NCBI RefSeq assembly: GCF_003063315.1
Contig: NZ_NERV01000001.1
Coordinates: forward strand, 1,054,001-1,118,000
Length of the DNA: 64,000 nt
DNA from: Limnohabitans sp. T6-5
GTDB taxonomy: Bacteria > Pseudomonadota > Gammaproteobacteria > Burkholderiales > Burkholderiaceae_C
Direction of reading: 5' to 3'
Part shown: piece after piece, positions 33,774 to 44,915 of the stretch
Layout of the letters: each line of letters starts with the position of its first letter
How positions within the stretch are numbered: the stretch's first letter is position 1
The notes under the pieces: model-generated
Told to the model about the DNA's origin: nothing
Seen by the model: the letters and a program-made list of their open reading frames with translations, nothing else
Databases searched by the model: none
Made by a program: the position numbers and the translations under genes

Positions 33774-34985
33774 TCAATCTGCCTGCTTGCGCAAGAAAGC
33801 GGGAATCTCGATGTCGTCCATGCCCGCAGCTGACATGCCGTCCACGCGGGTGGCTGCGTGGGTGCGGTTGCTGCGCCAGATGGCGGGTGTGTTCATGCCA
33901 TTGGTGGCCGATGGCACTGCAGTGTGCATCGACGAAGCCACGGCATCATGTCCGCCCATCATGAAAGGCACGTTGTCGGTGCCTGTGCGGATCACTTGCA
34001 TGGGGGCGCTGCGGCGTGCGCCTTGCTTGGACAAGCCTGTGGCCACGACGGTCACGCGGATTTCGTCACCCAGGCTTTCGTCGTAAGCCGTGCCATAAAT
34101 CACATGGGCGTTGTCAGAGGCATAGGCGCGGATGGTGTTCATGGCCTGCTTGGACTCTGTCAGCTTCAAAGAGCCTTTGGCTGCACTGATCAGCACCAGA
34201 ACGCCCTTGGCGCCCGACAGGTCTACACCCTCAAGCAATGGGCACGCGACGGCTTGCTCGGCTGCGATGCGGGCACGGTCCGGGCCGCTGGCAGCAGCGG
34301 TGCCCATCATGGCTTTGCCAGGCTCACCCATCACGGTGCGCACGTCTTCAAAGTCGACGTTCACATGGCCTGGCACGTTGATGATCTCGGCAATGCCGCC
34401 CACGGCGTTTTTCAGCACGTCGTTGGCGTGCGCAAACGCCTCGTCTTGCGTCATGTCTTCGCCACCGGGCAGTTCCAGCAGTTTTTCGTTCAACACCACG
34501 ATCAATGAATCGACATTGGCTTCGAGTTCGACCATGCCCTGATCGGCATTGCTCATGCGGCGACCGCCTTCAAACTCGAATGGCTTGGTCACCACACCCA
34601 CGGTGAGGATGCCCATTTCTTTGGCGATGCGGGCAATCACGGGCGCGGCGCCTGTGCCGGTACCGCCGCCCATGCCGGCGGTGATGAACAACATGTGCGC
34701 GCCTTCGATGGCGGTGCGGATGTCGGTTTCGGCGCTTTCTGCCGCTTCACGGCCTTTGTCGGGCTTGCTGCCAGCGCCCAGGCCGGTTTGACCCAGCTGG
34801 ATGAAACGGTGCGCCGCGCTGCGGGCCAATGCCTGCGCATCGGTGTTGGCGCAGATGAACTCCACGCCTTGAACTTGACGCTCAATCATGTGCTCCACGG
34901 CATTGCCGCCGCCGCCGCCGACACCGATCACTTTGATCTGTGTGCCTTGATTGAATTCTTCGGTTTGAATCATTTCGATGCTCAT
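33774..34985 (-). CDS. ftsZ: Cell-division tubulin FtsZ
   Basis: The 403-residue GTPase forms the division ring. It has the tubulin signature AGMGGGTGTGAAPVIARIAKE with the GGGTGTG loop, GVGGGGGNAVEHMI at the N-terminus, and the conserved C-terminal tail DDIEIPAFLRKQAD that binds FtsA and ZipA. Between core and tail is a variable linker. It is the last cell-division gene in the cluster and ends in a strong terminator. Confidence 0.97.
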   Translation of the reverse strand: MSIEMIQTEEFNQGTQIKVIGVGGGGGNAVEHMIERQVQGVEFICANTDAQALARSAAHRFIQLGQTGLGAGSKPDKGREAAESAETDIRTAIEGAHMLFITAGMGGGTGTGAAPVIARIAKEMGILTVGVVTKPFEFEGGRRMSNADQGMVELEANVDSLIVVLNEKLLELPGGEDMTQDEAFAHANDVLKNAVGGIAEIINVPGHVNVDFEDVRTVMGEPGKAMMGTAAASGPDRARIAAEQAVACPLLEGVDLSGAKGVLVLISAAKGSLKLTESKQAMNTIRAYASDNAHVIYGTAYDESLGDEIRVTVVATGLSKQGARRSAPMQVIRTGTDNVPFMMGGHDAVASSMHTAVPSATNGMNTPAIWRSNRTHAATRVDGMSAAGMDDIEIPAFLRKQAD

Positions 34986-35117
34986 GGTGCTCTCCTAAAT
35001 CTGAATATCTGCAGTTGCCTGAAATTTTGAGTGTTTGCCTAATGGGGATGTTTCAACATCGCCTGGGCCTGAAAGGGAGTGGACTGCCTCTGGCCTGAAA
35101 TCGGTTTTTCCAGTTCA

Positions 35118-36347
35118 TCAGAAGTTCCCCACAAAAAAATCACGAAGACGACCAAATGCGTTGTTTACTGAACTTTGCTTTTGGGTCACTTTGTAGCCAC
35201 GCAAGCGCGCCAGGCGGGCTTCTTCAAGCAAGCCCATCACGGTGGCTGCGCGTGGCTGGCTGACCATGTCGGCCAGTCCGCCTCTGTATTTGGGCAAGCC
35301 ACGGCGCACGGGCTTGAGGAAGATGTCTTCACCCAACTCGACCATGCCAGGCATGACCGCGCTGCCGCCTGTGAGCACGATGCCCGAGGACAGCACTTCT
35401 TCATAACCTGACTCGCGGATGACCTGGTGCACCAGCGAGAAGATTTCTTCGATGCGCGGCTCGATCACGCCCGCCAGCGCTTGCTTGCTCAGCATTCGGG
35501 GGCCGCGATCACCCAGCCCCGGCACTTCCACTTGCGCGTCCGGGTCGGCCAGAAGCTGCTTGGCATAGCCGCTTTCGACCTTGATGTCTTCGGCGTCTTT
35601 GGTGGGGGTGCGCAAGGCCATGGCGATATCGCTGGTGATCAGGTCGCCCGCAATCGGAATCACCGCCGTGTGGCGGATGGAGCCGTTGGCAAAGATCGCC
35701 ACATCGGTCGTGCCTGCACCAATGTCCACACAGACCACGCCCAATTCACGTTCGTCTTCGGATAACACCGCCAGGCTCGATGACTGGGGGTTGAGCAGCA
35801 ATTGGTCCACTTCCAGGCCGCAGCGGCGCACGCACTTGATGATGTTCTCGGCCGCACTTTGCGCACCGGTGACGATGTGCACTTTGGCCTCCAGGCGCAT
35901 GCCGCTCATACCTATGGGCTCTTTGACTTCCTGGCTATCGATCACGAATTCTTGGGGGGCCACCAGCAGCAAACGCTGGTCGGTCGAGATGTTGATGGCA
36001 CGCGCCGTCTCCATCACACGGGCCACATCGGCGGGCGTGACTTCCTTGTCCTTGATGGCCACCATGCCACTGGAATTGATGCCTCGGATATGGCTGCCCG
36101 TGATGCCGCAATTGACACGCGTGATCTTGCAGTCCGCCATCAGCTCGGCCTCTTTGAGCGCCTGCTGAATGCTTTGCACAGTGGCGTCGATGTTGACCAC
36201 CACGCCGCGCTTGAGGCCATTGCCAGGCGCGATGCCCAAGCCCGCGATCTTGAGTTCGCCATCGGGCATGACCTCAGCCACCACCGCCATGACTTTGGAG
36301 GTGCCAATGTCCAACCCGATGACCAGATCTTTGTACTCTTTTGCCAT
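35118..36347 (-). CDS. ftsA: Cell-division actin-like protein FtsA
   Basis: The 409-residue protein anchors FtsZ to the membrane. It has the actin-family phosphate 1 motif VIGLDIGTSKVMAVV, VCVDIGAGTTDVAIF (phosphate 2) and IVLTGGSAVMPGMVELG (adenosine), and ends in an amphipathic helix near LRDFFVGNF. The ATG at 36347 has GGTGAG five bases upstream; a GTG three codons earlier is less likely. It follows ftsQ and precedes ftsZ. Confidence 0.96.
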   Translation of the reverse strand: MAKEYKDLVIGLDIGTSKVMAVVAEVMPDGELKIAGLGIAPGNGLKRGVVVNIDATVQSIQQALKEAELMADCKITRVNCGITGSHIRGINSSGMVAIKDKEVTPADVARVMETARAINISTDQRLLLVAPQEFVIDSQEVKEPIGMSGMRLEAKVHIVTGAQSAAENIIKCVRRCGLEVDQLLLNPQSSSLAVLSEDERELGVVCVDIGAGTTDVAIFANGSIRHTAVIPIAGDLITSDIAMALRTPTKDAEDIKVESGYAKQLLADPDAQVEVPGLGDRGPRMLSKQALAGVIEPRIEEIFSLVHQVIRESGYEEVLSSGIVLTGGSAVMPGMVELGEDIFLKPVRRGLPKYRGGLADMVSQPRAATVMGLLEEARLARLRGYKVTQKQSSVNNAFGRLRDFFVGNF

Positions 36348-36388
36348 TTGACTCACCGTTTCCGTTTCATGTTCCGTTGCCTGATTGC

Positions 36389-37177
36389 TCAGGGCTTTTT
36401 CTTGCTGTCCACATCGACCGTGCTCACACCGCGCAAGCGCAGCGCGTAACCGTCCTTGTGGCGCAAATCTGCGGCCAGCAAAGCCGTTGGCGTTCTGCCA
36501 TACCGTGACGTGACCTGTGACAGCGTTCTGAGAAAGCGCTGCACAGTCAGGCCGATTTCAGCTTCTGTGCCACGGCCCAATTCAATCTGCGCACCGCCTT
36601 GCAGCAAGACGCGCCAGCTGCCTCTCGGGGTCAACTCCATCTGTTCAATGTCCATGTCCAAGGCTTGAAACAAGGGCTGCAGATAGCGGTACATGCGCAT
36701 CACATCGGCGGACAAACCCACTGGCCCTTTCATGCGGGGCAGTTGCTCCACATCGGCGTCTTCCACATTGGCCTCAAACACTTGGCCCTGTTCGTTGACC
36801 ATGGTGTTGGCGTCTTCTTCGCCCCACAAAGCCACCGGGTGGTGCTCTTGCAAAATGGTCCGTAATCGATTGGGGAAATCTCGTTGCACCACCGCTGTAC
36901 GCACCCAGGGCACGTCTTCAAAGGCATCACGGGCTTGCGCCAGGTCGAGTGTGAAAAAGTTGCCACTCAACTTGGGCATCACATTGGCACGCAAGGTGAC
37001 GGCGTTGTTATGACCCACTTCCCCTTGTACGGTGATGGACTCGATGGCAAACATGGGATGACGAATCAACCACCAGACCCCTGCGGCGACGGACAGCCAC
37101 ACCAGCACGGCCACCAGCAAAGCGGTGGTCATGTTCATGAGCCGGACATCCAGCGGCAAGGGCAGGGTCTTGTTCAT
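36389..37177 (-). CDS. ftsQ: Cell-division protein FtsQ
   Basis: The 262-residue bitopic protein has one transmembrane segment ([20 protein letters not shown]), a POTRA domain starting at [17 protein letters not shown] and the FtsQ domain. It joins FtsB and FtsL in the divisome. The ATG at 37177 overlaps the stop of ddl in ATGA; a longer open frame upstream is not supported. Confidence 0.93.
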   Translation of the reverse strand: MNKTLPLPLDVRLMNMTTALLVAVLVWLSVAAGVWWLIRHPMFAIESITVQGEVGHNNAVTLRANVMPKLSGNFFTLDLAQARDAFEDVPWVRTAVVQRDFPNRLRTILQEHHPVALWGEEDANTMVNEQGQVFEANVEDADVEQLPRMKGPVGLSADVMRMYRYLQPLFQALDMDIEQMELTPRGSWRVLLQGGAQIELGRGTEAEIGLTVQRFLRTLSQVTSRYGRTPTALLAADLRHKDGYALRLRGVSTVDVDSKKKP

Positions 37178-38139
37178 CCCAGGCGCTCCTTGACGTTGTC
37201 CAACGTGGCCGACGCCAGCAGTTGCGTGCACAAGGCCTCGTAGCTGATGCCCGCAGCGCGAGCCGACATGGGCACCAGCGAATGCCCCGTCATGCCTGGC
37301 GATGTGTTGATTTCCAACAGATACGGCTGGCGCGTGGCGGCATCGATCATCACGTCGATGCGGCCCCAGCCCCTGCAGCCCAACACCTGATAAGCCTTGA
37401 CCACCAAGGCCTCTATTGACGCCTCTTCGGCAGCAGACAGACCGCTGGGCACCAGGTATTGGGTGTCGTCGGTGAAGTATTTGTTTTGGTAGTCGTAGTT
37501 GCCCTCAGGCGCCACGATGCGGATCACAGGCAAGGCGCGGGCGCTGTCGCCTTCGCCCAGAACCGGGCAGGTCACCTCGTCACCCACAATGCATTGCTCG
37601 CACAGGATGTCGGCATCGCACTGTGCAGCGGCTGCCAATGCGGCAGGCAAGTCCTGCACATTCAGCACCTTGGTCACGCCAATCGACGAACCCTCGCGGG
37701 CAGGTTTGACGATCATGGGCAAGCCCAGCTTCTCGACCAGATCAGCCCCATTCACGGTGGCCAGTTGCGCTCGGCGCACCAGCACATAGGCGGGGGTAGG
37801 CAAGCCCTCTGCCAGCCAGACCCGTTTGGTCATGGTCTTGTCCATCGCAATGCTTGAAGCCATCACGCCCGATCCGGTGTAGGGGATGCCTAGCAACTCC
37901 AGTGCGCCTTGCACCGTGCCATCTTCCCCATAACGGCCATGCAGGGCGATGAAGCAGCGCGCAAAACCTTCGCGCTGCAACGCGCTCAGGTCCCGTTCGG
38001 CGGGGTCAAATGCCTGCGCGGTCACCCCCTCGGCCTGCAAGGCTTTGAGCACGCCCTGGCCGGACATGAGAGAGACTTCGCGCTCTGCCGAGCGCCCGCC
38101 CATGAGGACCGCCACTTTGCCAAAGTTGGATGTGCTCAC
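37174..38139 (-). CDS. ddl: D-alanine--D-alanine ligase
   Basis: The 321-residue ATP-grasp enzyme makes the D-Ala-D-Ala end of the peptidoglycan stem peptide. Motifs are [19 protein letters not shown] at the N-terminus, [19 protein letters not shown] for ATP binding, GRIDVMID and [17 protein letters not shown] near the metal site. It overlaps murC and ftsQ by four bases on each side. Confidence 0.96.
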   Translation of the reverse strand: MSTSNFGKVAVLMGGRSAEREVSLMSGQGVLKALQAEGVTAQAFDPAERDLSALQREGFARCFIALHGRYGEDGTVQGALELLGIPYTGSGVMASSIAMDKTMTKRVWLAEGLPTPAYVLVRRAQLATVNGADLVEKLGLPMIVKPAREGSSIGVTKVLNVQDLPAALAAAAQCDADILCEQCIVGDEVTCPVLGEGDSARALPVIRIVAPEGNYDYQNKYFTDDTQYLVPSGLSAAEEASIEALVVKAYQVLGCRGWGRIDVMIDAATRQPYLLEINTSPGMTGHSLVPMSARAAGISYEALCTQLLASATLDNVKERLG

Positions 38140-39545
38140 ACCGCACCTCCCGTCTCGACCACTTTGGCGGGCACACCGCCGATGGAGCCTGCGCCCATGC
38201 AGATCAGCACATCGCCATCGCGGGCGTTGCCCAGCACGGCTTGCGTCATGTCGGCGATGTCATCGACAAACACCGGCTCCACCTTGCCTGCCACGCGCAG
38301 GGCCCGCGCCAAAGACCGACCATCCGCAGCCACAATCGGTGCTTCGCCAGCGGCATACACCTCGGACAAGAGCACGCTGTCGCAGCCCTGGCCAATGACC
38401 TTGACGAAGTCTTCAAAACAATCGCGTGTGCGGCTGTAGCGGTGCGGCTGAAACGCCAGCACCAGTCGACGCCCCGGAAAGGCACCTCGCGCAGCGGCCA
38501 GCGTTGCGGCCATTTCCACTGGGTGGTGCCCGTAGTCGTCAATGACCGTGAAGCGCCCAACGCCGCCAGGCACGGCCACATCGCCATAACGCTGAAAACG
38601 TCGGCCCACGCCCTTAAAACCTGCCAGTGCCCGTTGAACGGCGGCATCGTCCACGCCCAGCTCCACCGCCACGGCCACGGCGGCCAAGGCATTGAGCACG
38701 TTGTGCAGGCCCGGCAGGTTCAGCACCAGGTCCATGTCGGGCAGAGTGACGCCGTTGCGCCGTTGCACCGTGAAGTGCATCTGACCGTTCTCGGCGCGCA
38801 CATTCACGGCACGCACCTGAGCGCCTTCGTTCAGGCCATACGTCGTTACGGGGCGGGCGATCTCGTCCACGATGGATTGCACACCCGGGTCGTCACTGCA
38901 AACAATCGCAGTGCCATAAAAAGGCATGCGGTGCAGGAAGTCCACAAAGGCTGCTTTCAGCCGAGCCAAGTCATGGCCATAGGTTTCCATGTGGTCGGCG
39001 TCGATGTTGGTGACCACCGCCATCACCGGCAACAGGTTCAAAAACGATGCATCCGACTCGTCAGCTTCGACCACGATGTAGTCACCCGTGCCCAGCTTGG
39101 CGTTGGCACCTGCACTGTTCAGGCGCCCACCGATCACAAAGGTGGGGTCCAACCCGGCTTCGGCCAGCACACTGGCCACCAGGCTGGTGGTAGTTGTTTT
39201 GCCGTGCGTGCCGGCAATGGCCACGCCTTGCTTCATGCGCATGAGCTCGGCCAGCATCACTGCACGCGGCACGATGGGAATATGACGTTCGCGGGCAGCC
39301 AGCACTTCGGGGTTGTCGGCTTTCACGGCGGTGGAGGTCACCACGGCGTCAGCATCCTTGACGTTGGCAGCGGCATGGCCCACATGCGTTTCAATGCCCA
39401 GAGCCGCCAAACGGCGCAAGGTGGCGCTGTCGGACAGGTCAGACCCCGACACCTGATAGCCCAGGTTCAGCAGCACTTCGGCAATGCCGCTCATGCCCGA
39501 TCCACCGACACCGATGAAATGGATTTTTCGGATGGCGTGTTTCAT
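38136..39545 (-). CDS. murC: UDP-N-acetylmuramate--L-alanine ligase
   Basis: The 469-residue Mur ligase adds L-Ala to UDP-MurNAc. It starts [20 protein letters not shown], the typical nucleotide-binding loop of MurC, and has [15 protein letters not shown] for ATP and [14 protein letters not shown] near the C-terminus. It lies between murG and ddl with four-base overlaps at both ends. Confidence 0.97.
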   Translation of the reverse strand: MKHAIRKIHFIGVGGSGMSGIAEVLLNLGYQVSGSDLSDSATLRRLAALGIETHVGHAAANVKDADAVVTSTAVKADNPEVLAARERHIPIVPRAVMLAELMRMKQGVAIAGTHGKTTTTSLVASVLAEAGLDPTFVIGGRLNSAGANAKLGTGDYIVVEADESDASFLNLLPVMAVVTNIDADHMETYGHDLARLKAAFVDFLHRMPFYGTAIVCSDDPGVQSIVDEIARPVTTYGLNEGAQVRAVNVRAENGQMHFTVQRRNGVTLPDMDLVLNLPGLHNVLNALAAVAVAVELGVDDAAVQRALAGFKGVGRRFQRYGDVAVPGGVGRFTVIDDYGHHPVEMAATLAAARGAFPGRRLVLAFQPHRYSRTRDCFEDFVKVIGQGCDSVLLSEVYAAGEAPIVAADGRSLARALRVAGKVEPVFVDDIADMTQAVLGNARDGDVLICMGAGSIGGVPAKVVETGGAV

Positions 39546-40606
39546 GCAGTCAACTCCTCACAAGCCATCACAAGCTCTTGTGTGGCTTTTGTTTTTTTCT
39601 GTTCATAAGCTTTTTCGGCGCAAGCCAGCAAGCTCTCCCGGCGCCAGCCCGACAGGCGATCCGCCAGGCCCTGCGGCGTCAATTGCGATTGCGGCAACAA
39701 CCAGCCCCCGCCCTGCGCGCACAGGAACTGGGCATTGGTGGTTTGGTGGTCATCCACCGCATGAGGAAAGGGCACGTAGAGCGCCGCCGCCCCCACGGCC
39801 GCCATTTCAGTGACGGTGCTGGCCCCTGCACGGCAGATCACCAAGTCGGCTTGGGCAAAAGCGCTGGCCGTGTCGTCGATGAAAGGCGTCAACTCGGCTT
39901 GCACACCTGCCGCTTGGTAATTGGCACGCAAGGCCTCAATTTGTTTGGCGCCACTTTGGTGAATGACCACCGGGCGCACAGCCGCTGGCATCAAGGCCAA
40001 GGCCTGTGGCACGGTGTCGTTCAAGGCTTTGGCCCCCAGACTGCCGCCCACCACCAGCACACGCAGAGGGCCGGTGCGGCCTGCAAACCGCATCGCTGGT
40101 TCGGCTTGCTCGGTGAAGGCTTTGCGCAGGGGGTTGCCCACCCATCGGCCTTGTTTGAACACCCCCGGAAAAGCCGTGAACACCCGGGCCGCGACCCGGG
40201 CCAGCACCTTGTTGGACAGACCTGCCACAGAGTTTTGCTCGTGCAGCACCACCGGTTTGCCGCACAGACGCGCCATCAAGCCGCCCGGCAAGGTGATGTA
40301 ACCGCCCAGGCCCAGCACCACATCGGGCTGGACACGGCGCACGACTTGCAGGCTTTGCCAGAAGGCGCGCAGCAATTTGAACGGCAGCTTGAGCCAGGTC
40401 ATGAGGCCTTTGCCCCGCACACCACCAAATTCGACGGTTTCAAACGGGAAGCCGCGCGGCGGCACCAACTGGCTTTCCATGCTGTCGGGTGCGCCCATCC
40501 AGTGCACGCGCCAGCCTGCTTCGCGCAAGGCTTCGGCCACGGCCAGGCCCGGGAAGATGTGCCCGCCGGTTCCGCCAGCCATGACCAATGCGCATCGGCG
40601 GTTCAT
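39542..40606 (-). CDS. murG: Lipid II-forming N-acetylglucosamine transferase MurG
   Basis: The 354-residue glycosyltransferase makes lipid II from lipid I. It begins with [20 protein letters not shown], the MurG glycine loop, and has [18 protein letters not shown] and [19 protein letters not shown], the UDP-GlcNAc-binding region. The ATG at 40606 overlaps the stop of ftsW by four bases. The open frame extends well upstream in ftsW but only as a shadow. Confidence 0.96.
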   Translation of the reverse strand: MNRRCALVMAGGTGGHIFPGLAVAEALREAGWRVHWMGAPDSMESQLVPPRGFPFETVEFGGVRGKGLMTWLKLPFKLLRAFWQSLQVVRRVQPDVVLGLGGYITLPGGLMARLCGKPVVLHEQNSVAGLSNKVLARVAARVFTAFPGVFKQGRWVGNPLRKAFTEQAEPAMRFAGRTGPLRVLVVGGSLGAKALNDTVPQALALMPAAVRPVVIHQSGAKQIEALRANYQAAGVQAELTPFIDDTASAFAQADLVICRAGASTVTEMAAVGAAALYVPFPHAVDDHQTTNAQFLCAQGGGWLLPQSQLTPQGLADRLSGWRRESLLACAEKAYEQKKTKATQELVMACEELTA

Positions 40607-41895
40607 GATCGCCCTCCACGCATCAGTTGTTTGTTTTCGGCGTCGATGCGCAACACAATGGCGATGGCCACCAGATTGAGCATGATGGCGGAGCCGCCAT
40701 AGCTCATCAGCGGCAAGGTCAGCCCTTTGGTGGGCAAAGCGCCCAGATTCACGCCCATGTTGATGAAGGCCTGAAAGCCGATCCAGATGCCCACGCCTTG
40801 CGCGACCAGTCCGGAAAAAACTTTGTCCAGCGCGATGGATTGGCGACCGATGACCATGATGCGGCGGCTCAGCCACAAGAACAGAAAAATCGCCACCGAC
40901 ACCCCGACCAGACCGAACTCTTCACCGATCACGGCCAACAGAAAGTCGGTGTGCGCTTCGGGCAACCAATGGAGTTTTTCGACACTGCCCCCCAGGCCCA
41001 CGCCCCAGATTTCGCCGCGCCCGATGGCAATCAGCGAATGCGACAACTGGTAGCCTTTGCCCAGGGCATAGGCCGAGTTGAAGGGGTCAAGGTAAGCAAA
41101 AATTCGCTCGCGCCGCCAGGGCGACAAGACAATCATGATCACGAATGCGACCAGCAAACCGCTGAGGCTCCACATGAACATGCGGACATTCACCCCGCCC
41201 AGAAACAGGATGCCCATCGCGATAACGGCGATCACCATGAAGGCCCCCATGTCGGGCTCGGCCAGCAAAAACACACCGGCCACCGTCATCGCCGCCATCA
41301 TGGGCCACACCGCGCGGATGAAATCTTCCTTCACATCCATCTTGCGCACCATGTAATCAGCCGCATAGATGATGGTGGCCAACTTGGCCAACTCGGAAGG
41401 CTGAAAATTCGTGATGCCCAGGGCTATCCAGCGCCGTGCGCCATTCACGCTCTTGCCGATGTAGGGAATCAGCACCAGTGCCAGCAGCACCAATGAACAG
41501 ACAAACAGGGGGCGTGCCATTTTTTCCCAGGTGGCCATAGGCACCTGAAACGCCAGCAAGGCCACCACAGTGCCCATGGCCAACGACATCACATGCCGCC
41601 ACAGGTAATGGGTGTGCGTCAGCCGCACCAGACGGGGGTTGTCCGGCATCGCAATCGATGCCGAGTACACCATGACCATGCCCCACATCAGCAAGGCCAC
41701 CACCACCCAGACCAAGGCCTGATCGACCCCTTGCAGCCGGGCACCTGATCGCCCCGACTGGCCTGCAAACTCATAGCCGCCCAGGTTGACGGGCAAGCCT
41801 GCATGGCTGACCGCAGGCGTGCCCCCCGAAAACACGGCCCCCAGGCGTGCCACGGCGGCGCTAACGCGTTGCGACAGGCTCAGGGTCTCGCTCAC
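40603..41895 (-). CDS. ftsW: Peptidoglycan polymerase FtsW
   Basis: The 430-residue SEDS-family polymerase has about ten transmembrane segments and makes septal glycan strands together with FtsI. Recognisable SEDS stretches are [61 protein letters not shown] and [16 protein letters not shown] choose the GTG at 41895 because it overlaps the stop of murD in GTGA; this gives a cytoplasmic N-terminus of about 60 residues. Start is less certain than the rest. Confidence 0.94.
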   Translation of the reverse strand: MSETLSLSQRVSAAVARLGAVFSGGTPAVSHAGLPVNLGGYEFAGQSGRSGARLQGVDQALVWVVVALLMWGMVMVYSASIAMPDNPRLVRLTHTHYLWRHVMSLAMGTVVALLAFQVPMATWEKMARPLFVCSLVLLALVLIPYIGKSVNGARRWIALGITNFQPSELAKLATIIYAADYMVRKMDVKEDFIRAVWPMMAAMTVAGVFLLAEPDMGAFMVIAVIAMGILFLGGVNVRMFMWSLSGLLVAFVIMIVLSPWRRERIFAYLDPFNSAYALGKGYQLSHSLIAIGRGEIWGVGLGGSVEKLHWLPEAHTDFLLAVIGEEFGLVGVSVAIFLFLWLSRRIMVIGRQSIALDKVFSGLVAQGVGIWIGFQAFINMGVNLGALPTKGLTLPLMSYGGSAIMLNLVAIAIVLRIDAENKQLMRGGRS

Positions 41896-43733
41896 AGGCC
41901 GCCCTCCATCGACACACCGGCCGCATCGGCCAATTCGGCCACGGCCTGACAAAAGACCTGCGCACGGTGCTCATAGTTGTTGAACATGTCCAGGCTGGCG
42001 CACGCTGGCGACATCAGCACGGCGTCGCCACTGCGGGCCATGTCTTTGGCCTGAACGACCGCGGCCTGCAGACTGTCGGCGTCTTGCAGGGGCACAGCGC
42101 TCAGCTGCAGTGCCTCGCGGATCAACGGGGCATCACGGCCGATCAGGACCACGCCACGCGCATAGCGGCTGACGGGCTCGACCAGTGGCGAAAAATCCTG
42201 CCCCTTGCCGTCGCCCCCCAAAATGAGCACCACGCGGCGGTCGGCGCCCAGCCCGTGCAAGGCCGCCACCGTGGCGCCCACATTGGTGCCTTTGCTGTCG
42301 TCAAAGTATTCCACCTCATGGATCAGGGCCACAGGCTCCACGCGGTGCGGCTCGCCACGGTATTCGCGCAAGCCATACAGCATGGGCGCCAGCGCACACC
42401 CGGCCGTGCTGGCCAGCGCCAGCGCAGCCAAGGCGTTGACGGCGTTGTGGCGCCCCCGAATCCGCAAGGCATCCGCAGGCATCAGGCGCTGAATGTGCAG
42501 CTCTTCGGCATCGTCTTTGCGACGGCGTCGGGTTTCATCGGCCTCCAGGGCGCGCACCAGCCAGGTCATGCCGTTCATGACTTCGATGCCGAAATCACCG
42601 GGCCGCTGGGGCATGTCCCCGCCAAACGACACATAGGGCCGCTCTTGCGGGCGTTGCAACTTGACGCGAATGGGGGCAGGCCGCATGGCCATGACCTGCA
42701 CGTCTTCACGGTTGAGCACCATCAGGCCTTGCTGCCCAAATATGCGTGCTTTGGCCGCCGCATACGCACTCATGGAGCCGTGCCAGTCCAGGTGGTCTTG
42801 GGTGATGTTGAGCACCGTGGCTGCTGTGGGCTCAAAGCCTTCGCTGCTGTCGAGCTGAAAACTCGACAGTTCCAGCACCCAGACCTGGGGCAAGGCCGGG
42901 GCCATGGGGTGCACGCGGACGGGTGCTTCGGGCGCCACGATGCCGGGGGGCAAGGCGGGTGTGGCCTCTTCTTCGTGATCCGCTTTGGCTTTCGCTTGAG
43001 CATCCACTTCGGCATCCGCCTCGGTATCCGCCTCGGTATCTGCATGGGCAGCCGTTGTGGCCTCGGCTGCCTCGGTATCCGGGCCTTCGCCTTCTGGCGC
43101 TGTCGATGGCTCTGCTGCGGGCTCGGGCTGAATCGGTGCAGGCACGTCATCTGCTGCAAGCGGCGCCTCGGCCTGTGCATCCTGCTCTGTAGCCTCCAGG
43201 GCTTGCTGTGCAAGCAGCGCTTGGGCTTGCTCAATGGCTTCGGCCAAGGTGTCGAGCAAGGTGGGTCCGATGTTGCCAGCCACCTTCACCGACTTGCCTG
43301 CACGCGCCACCAGTTGACCGGTCAGCGAGGTCACCGTGGTTTTGCCATTGGTGCCGGTGATGGCCAGCACTTGCGGGGCGTAGCCGTAAATGGTTTTCAA
43401 ATCCTCCAAGGCTGCGGCAAACAGCGTCAGCTCACCGCCTTGCCACAAGCCCACGGCCTTGGCCGCATCCACCACGGGTGCCACCACTTCAGGGGCCAAG
43501 CCGGGGCTGCGGAACACAGCGCGCACAGGCGTGCCGTCCACCAGGGCTGCGGTGAAGGGGCCAGACACAAAGCGGACCTGCGGCCACTCGGCCTGCAGGG
43601 CGGCCAATTGCGGCGGGGCTTGGCGGGTATCGGCCACGGTCACATCCGCTCCGGCACGGGCGCACCAGCGGGCCATCGCCAGGCCCGAAGCACCCAAACC
43701 GAGAATCAGAACATTGAGACCTTGAAGCTGCAT
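41892..43733 (-). CDS. murD: UDP-N-acetylmuramoylalanine--D-glutamate ligase with acidic insert
   Basis: The Mur ligase adds D-Glu to UDP-MurNAc-Ala. Core motifs are [34 protein letters not shown] (ATP loop, about residue 125), [35 protein letters not shown] and [13 protein letters not shown]. At 613 residues it is much longer than the usual 440-450. The excess is a stretch from about residue 164 to 280, rich in Ala, Glu, Asp and Pro, inserted between [11 protein letters not shown] and [11 protein letters not shown], close to the central ATPase domain. All catalytic motifs remain, so the enzyme should be active. It is in frame and flanked by normal dcw genes. Confidence 0.95.
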   Translation of the reverse strand: MQLQGLNVLILGLGASGLAMARWCARAGADVTVADTRQAPPQLAALQAEWPQVRFVSGPFTAALVDGTPVRAVFRSPGLAPEVVAPVVDAAKAVGLWQGGELTLFAAALEDLKTIYGYAPQVLAITGTNGKTTVTSLTGQLVARAGKSVKVAGNIGPTLLDTLAEAIEQAQALLAQQALEATEQDAQAEAPLAADDVPAPIQPEPAAEPSTAPEGEGPDTEAAEATTAAHADTEADTEADAEVDAQAKAKADHEEEATPALPPGIVAPEAPVRVHPMAPALPQVWVLELSSFQLDSSEGFEPTAATVLNITQDHLDWHGSMSAYAAAKARIFGQQGLMVLNREDVQVMAMRPAPIRVKLQRPQERPYVSFGGDMPQRPGDFGIEVMNGMTWLVRALEADETRRRRKDDAEELHIQRLMPADALRIRGRHNAVNALAALALASTAGCALAPMLYGLREYRGEPHRVEPVALIHEVEYFDDSKGTNVGATVAALHGLGADRRVVLILGGDGKGQDFSPLVEPVSRYARGVVLIGRDAPLIREALQLSAVPLQDADSLQAAVVQAKDMARSGDAVLMSPACASLDMFNNYEHRAQVFCQAVAELADAAGVSMEGGL

Positions 43734-43736
43734 GGT

Positions 43737-44915
43737 TTACCTCAGCTTCAGGGTCGACAAGCCGACCAGGCACAGCAGCATGGTGATGATCCAAAAGCGC
43801 ACAACCACCTGTGTCTCTTTCCAGCCGCTCTTTTCGAAATGGTGGTGCAAGGGCGCCATCTTGAGGATGCGGCGTCCCGTGCCATATTTCTTTTTGGTGT
43901 ACTTGAAGTAGCTCACCTGCGCCATGACCGACAAGGCTTCGACCACAAAGATCCCGCCCATGATGGCCAGCACGATTTCCTGGCGCACGATGACCGCGAT
44001 GGTGCCCAATGCACCGCCCAGCGCCAGCGCGCCCACGTCGCCCATGAACACCTGTGCGGGGTGCGTGTTGAACCACAAAAAGGCCAGCCCGGCGCCCGCC
44101 ATGGCCGAACAGAAAATCATCAACTCACCGGAGCCGGGAATGTGGGGCAAGAACAGGTATTTGGCGTAAACCGAACTGCCGGTCACATAGGCAAACACGC
44201 CCAGGGCCGAGCCCACCATGACCACCGGCATGATGGCCAGGCCGTCCAGGCCATCGGTCAGGTTGACCGCATTGCTCGCCCCCACAATGACCAGGTAGGA
44301 CAGGATCACAAAGCCGAACACACCCAGCGGATAGCTGACTTCCTTGAAAAACGGCACCATGAGACCGGCTTTGGGGGGCAGGTTGACATCAAAACCGGAC
44401 ATGACCCATTTGGCAAACAAGTCCACCACGCGCAGGTTGGAGCTTTCAGAGATGCTGAACACCAGATACAAAGCCGCCAGCAAACCGATCACCGATTGCC
44501 AGAAATACTTTTCCCGCGAGGGCATGCCTTCGGGGTCTTTGTTGACCACTTTGCGCCAGTCATCGACCCAGCCCACGGCGCCGAAGCCCAAAGTCACGAT
44601 CAAGACGATCCAGACAAAGCGGTTGGACAGGTCAAACCACAACAAAGTGGACGTGGCAATCGACAACAGGATCAGAACGCCGCCCATGGTCGGTGTGCCG
44701 CTTTTGGACAGGTGCGACTCCATGCCATAACCGCGGATGGGCTGGCCGATTTTCAGCGCGGTCAGGCGCCGGATCACGGCAGGCCCTGCCGCCAAGCCAA
44801 TGAGCAGCGCCGTCAGCGCCGCCATGACGGCCCGGAACGTGATGTATTGGAAAACACGCAAGAAGCCCCATTCGGGCGACAAACTTTGCAACCATTGCGC
44901 CAAGCTAAGCAGCAT
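43737..44915 (-). CDS. mraY: Phospho-MurNAc-pentapeptide transferase MraY
   Basis: The 392-residue membrane enzyme makes lipid I. It has ten hydrophobic segments and the family motifs [28 protein letters not shown] with the catalytic Asp residues, [15 protein letters not shown] and [15 protein letters not shown] with the triple His. It overlaps murF by 11 bp and murD follows 3 bp after its stop. Confidence 0.97.
   Translation of the reverse strand: MLLSLAQWLQSLSPEWGFLRVFQYITFRAVMAALTALLIGLAAGPAVIRRLTALKIGQPIRGYGMESHLSKSGTPTMGGVLILLSIATSTLLWFDLSNRFVWIVLIVTLGFGAVGWVDDWRKVVNKDPEGMPSREKYFWQSVIGLLAALYLVFSISESSNLRVVDLFAKWVMSGFDVNLPPKAGLMVPFFKEVSYPLGVFGFVILSYLVIVGASNAVNLTDGLDGLAIMPVVMVGSALGVFAYVTGSSVYAKYLFLPHIPGSGELMIFCSAMAGAGLAFLWFNTHPAQVFMGDVGALALGGALGTIAVIVRQEIVLAIMGGIFVVEALSVMAQVSYFKYTKKKYGTGRRILKMAPLHHHFEKSGWKETQVVVRFWIITMLLCLVGLSTLKLR

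Noticed and set aside
38130..39608. A 492-codon open frame antisense to murC
   Set aside because: murC is complete on the minus strand with all motifs; this frame has no recognisable domain.
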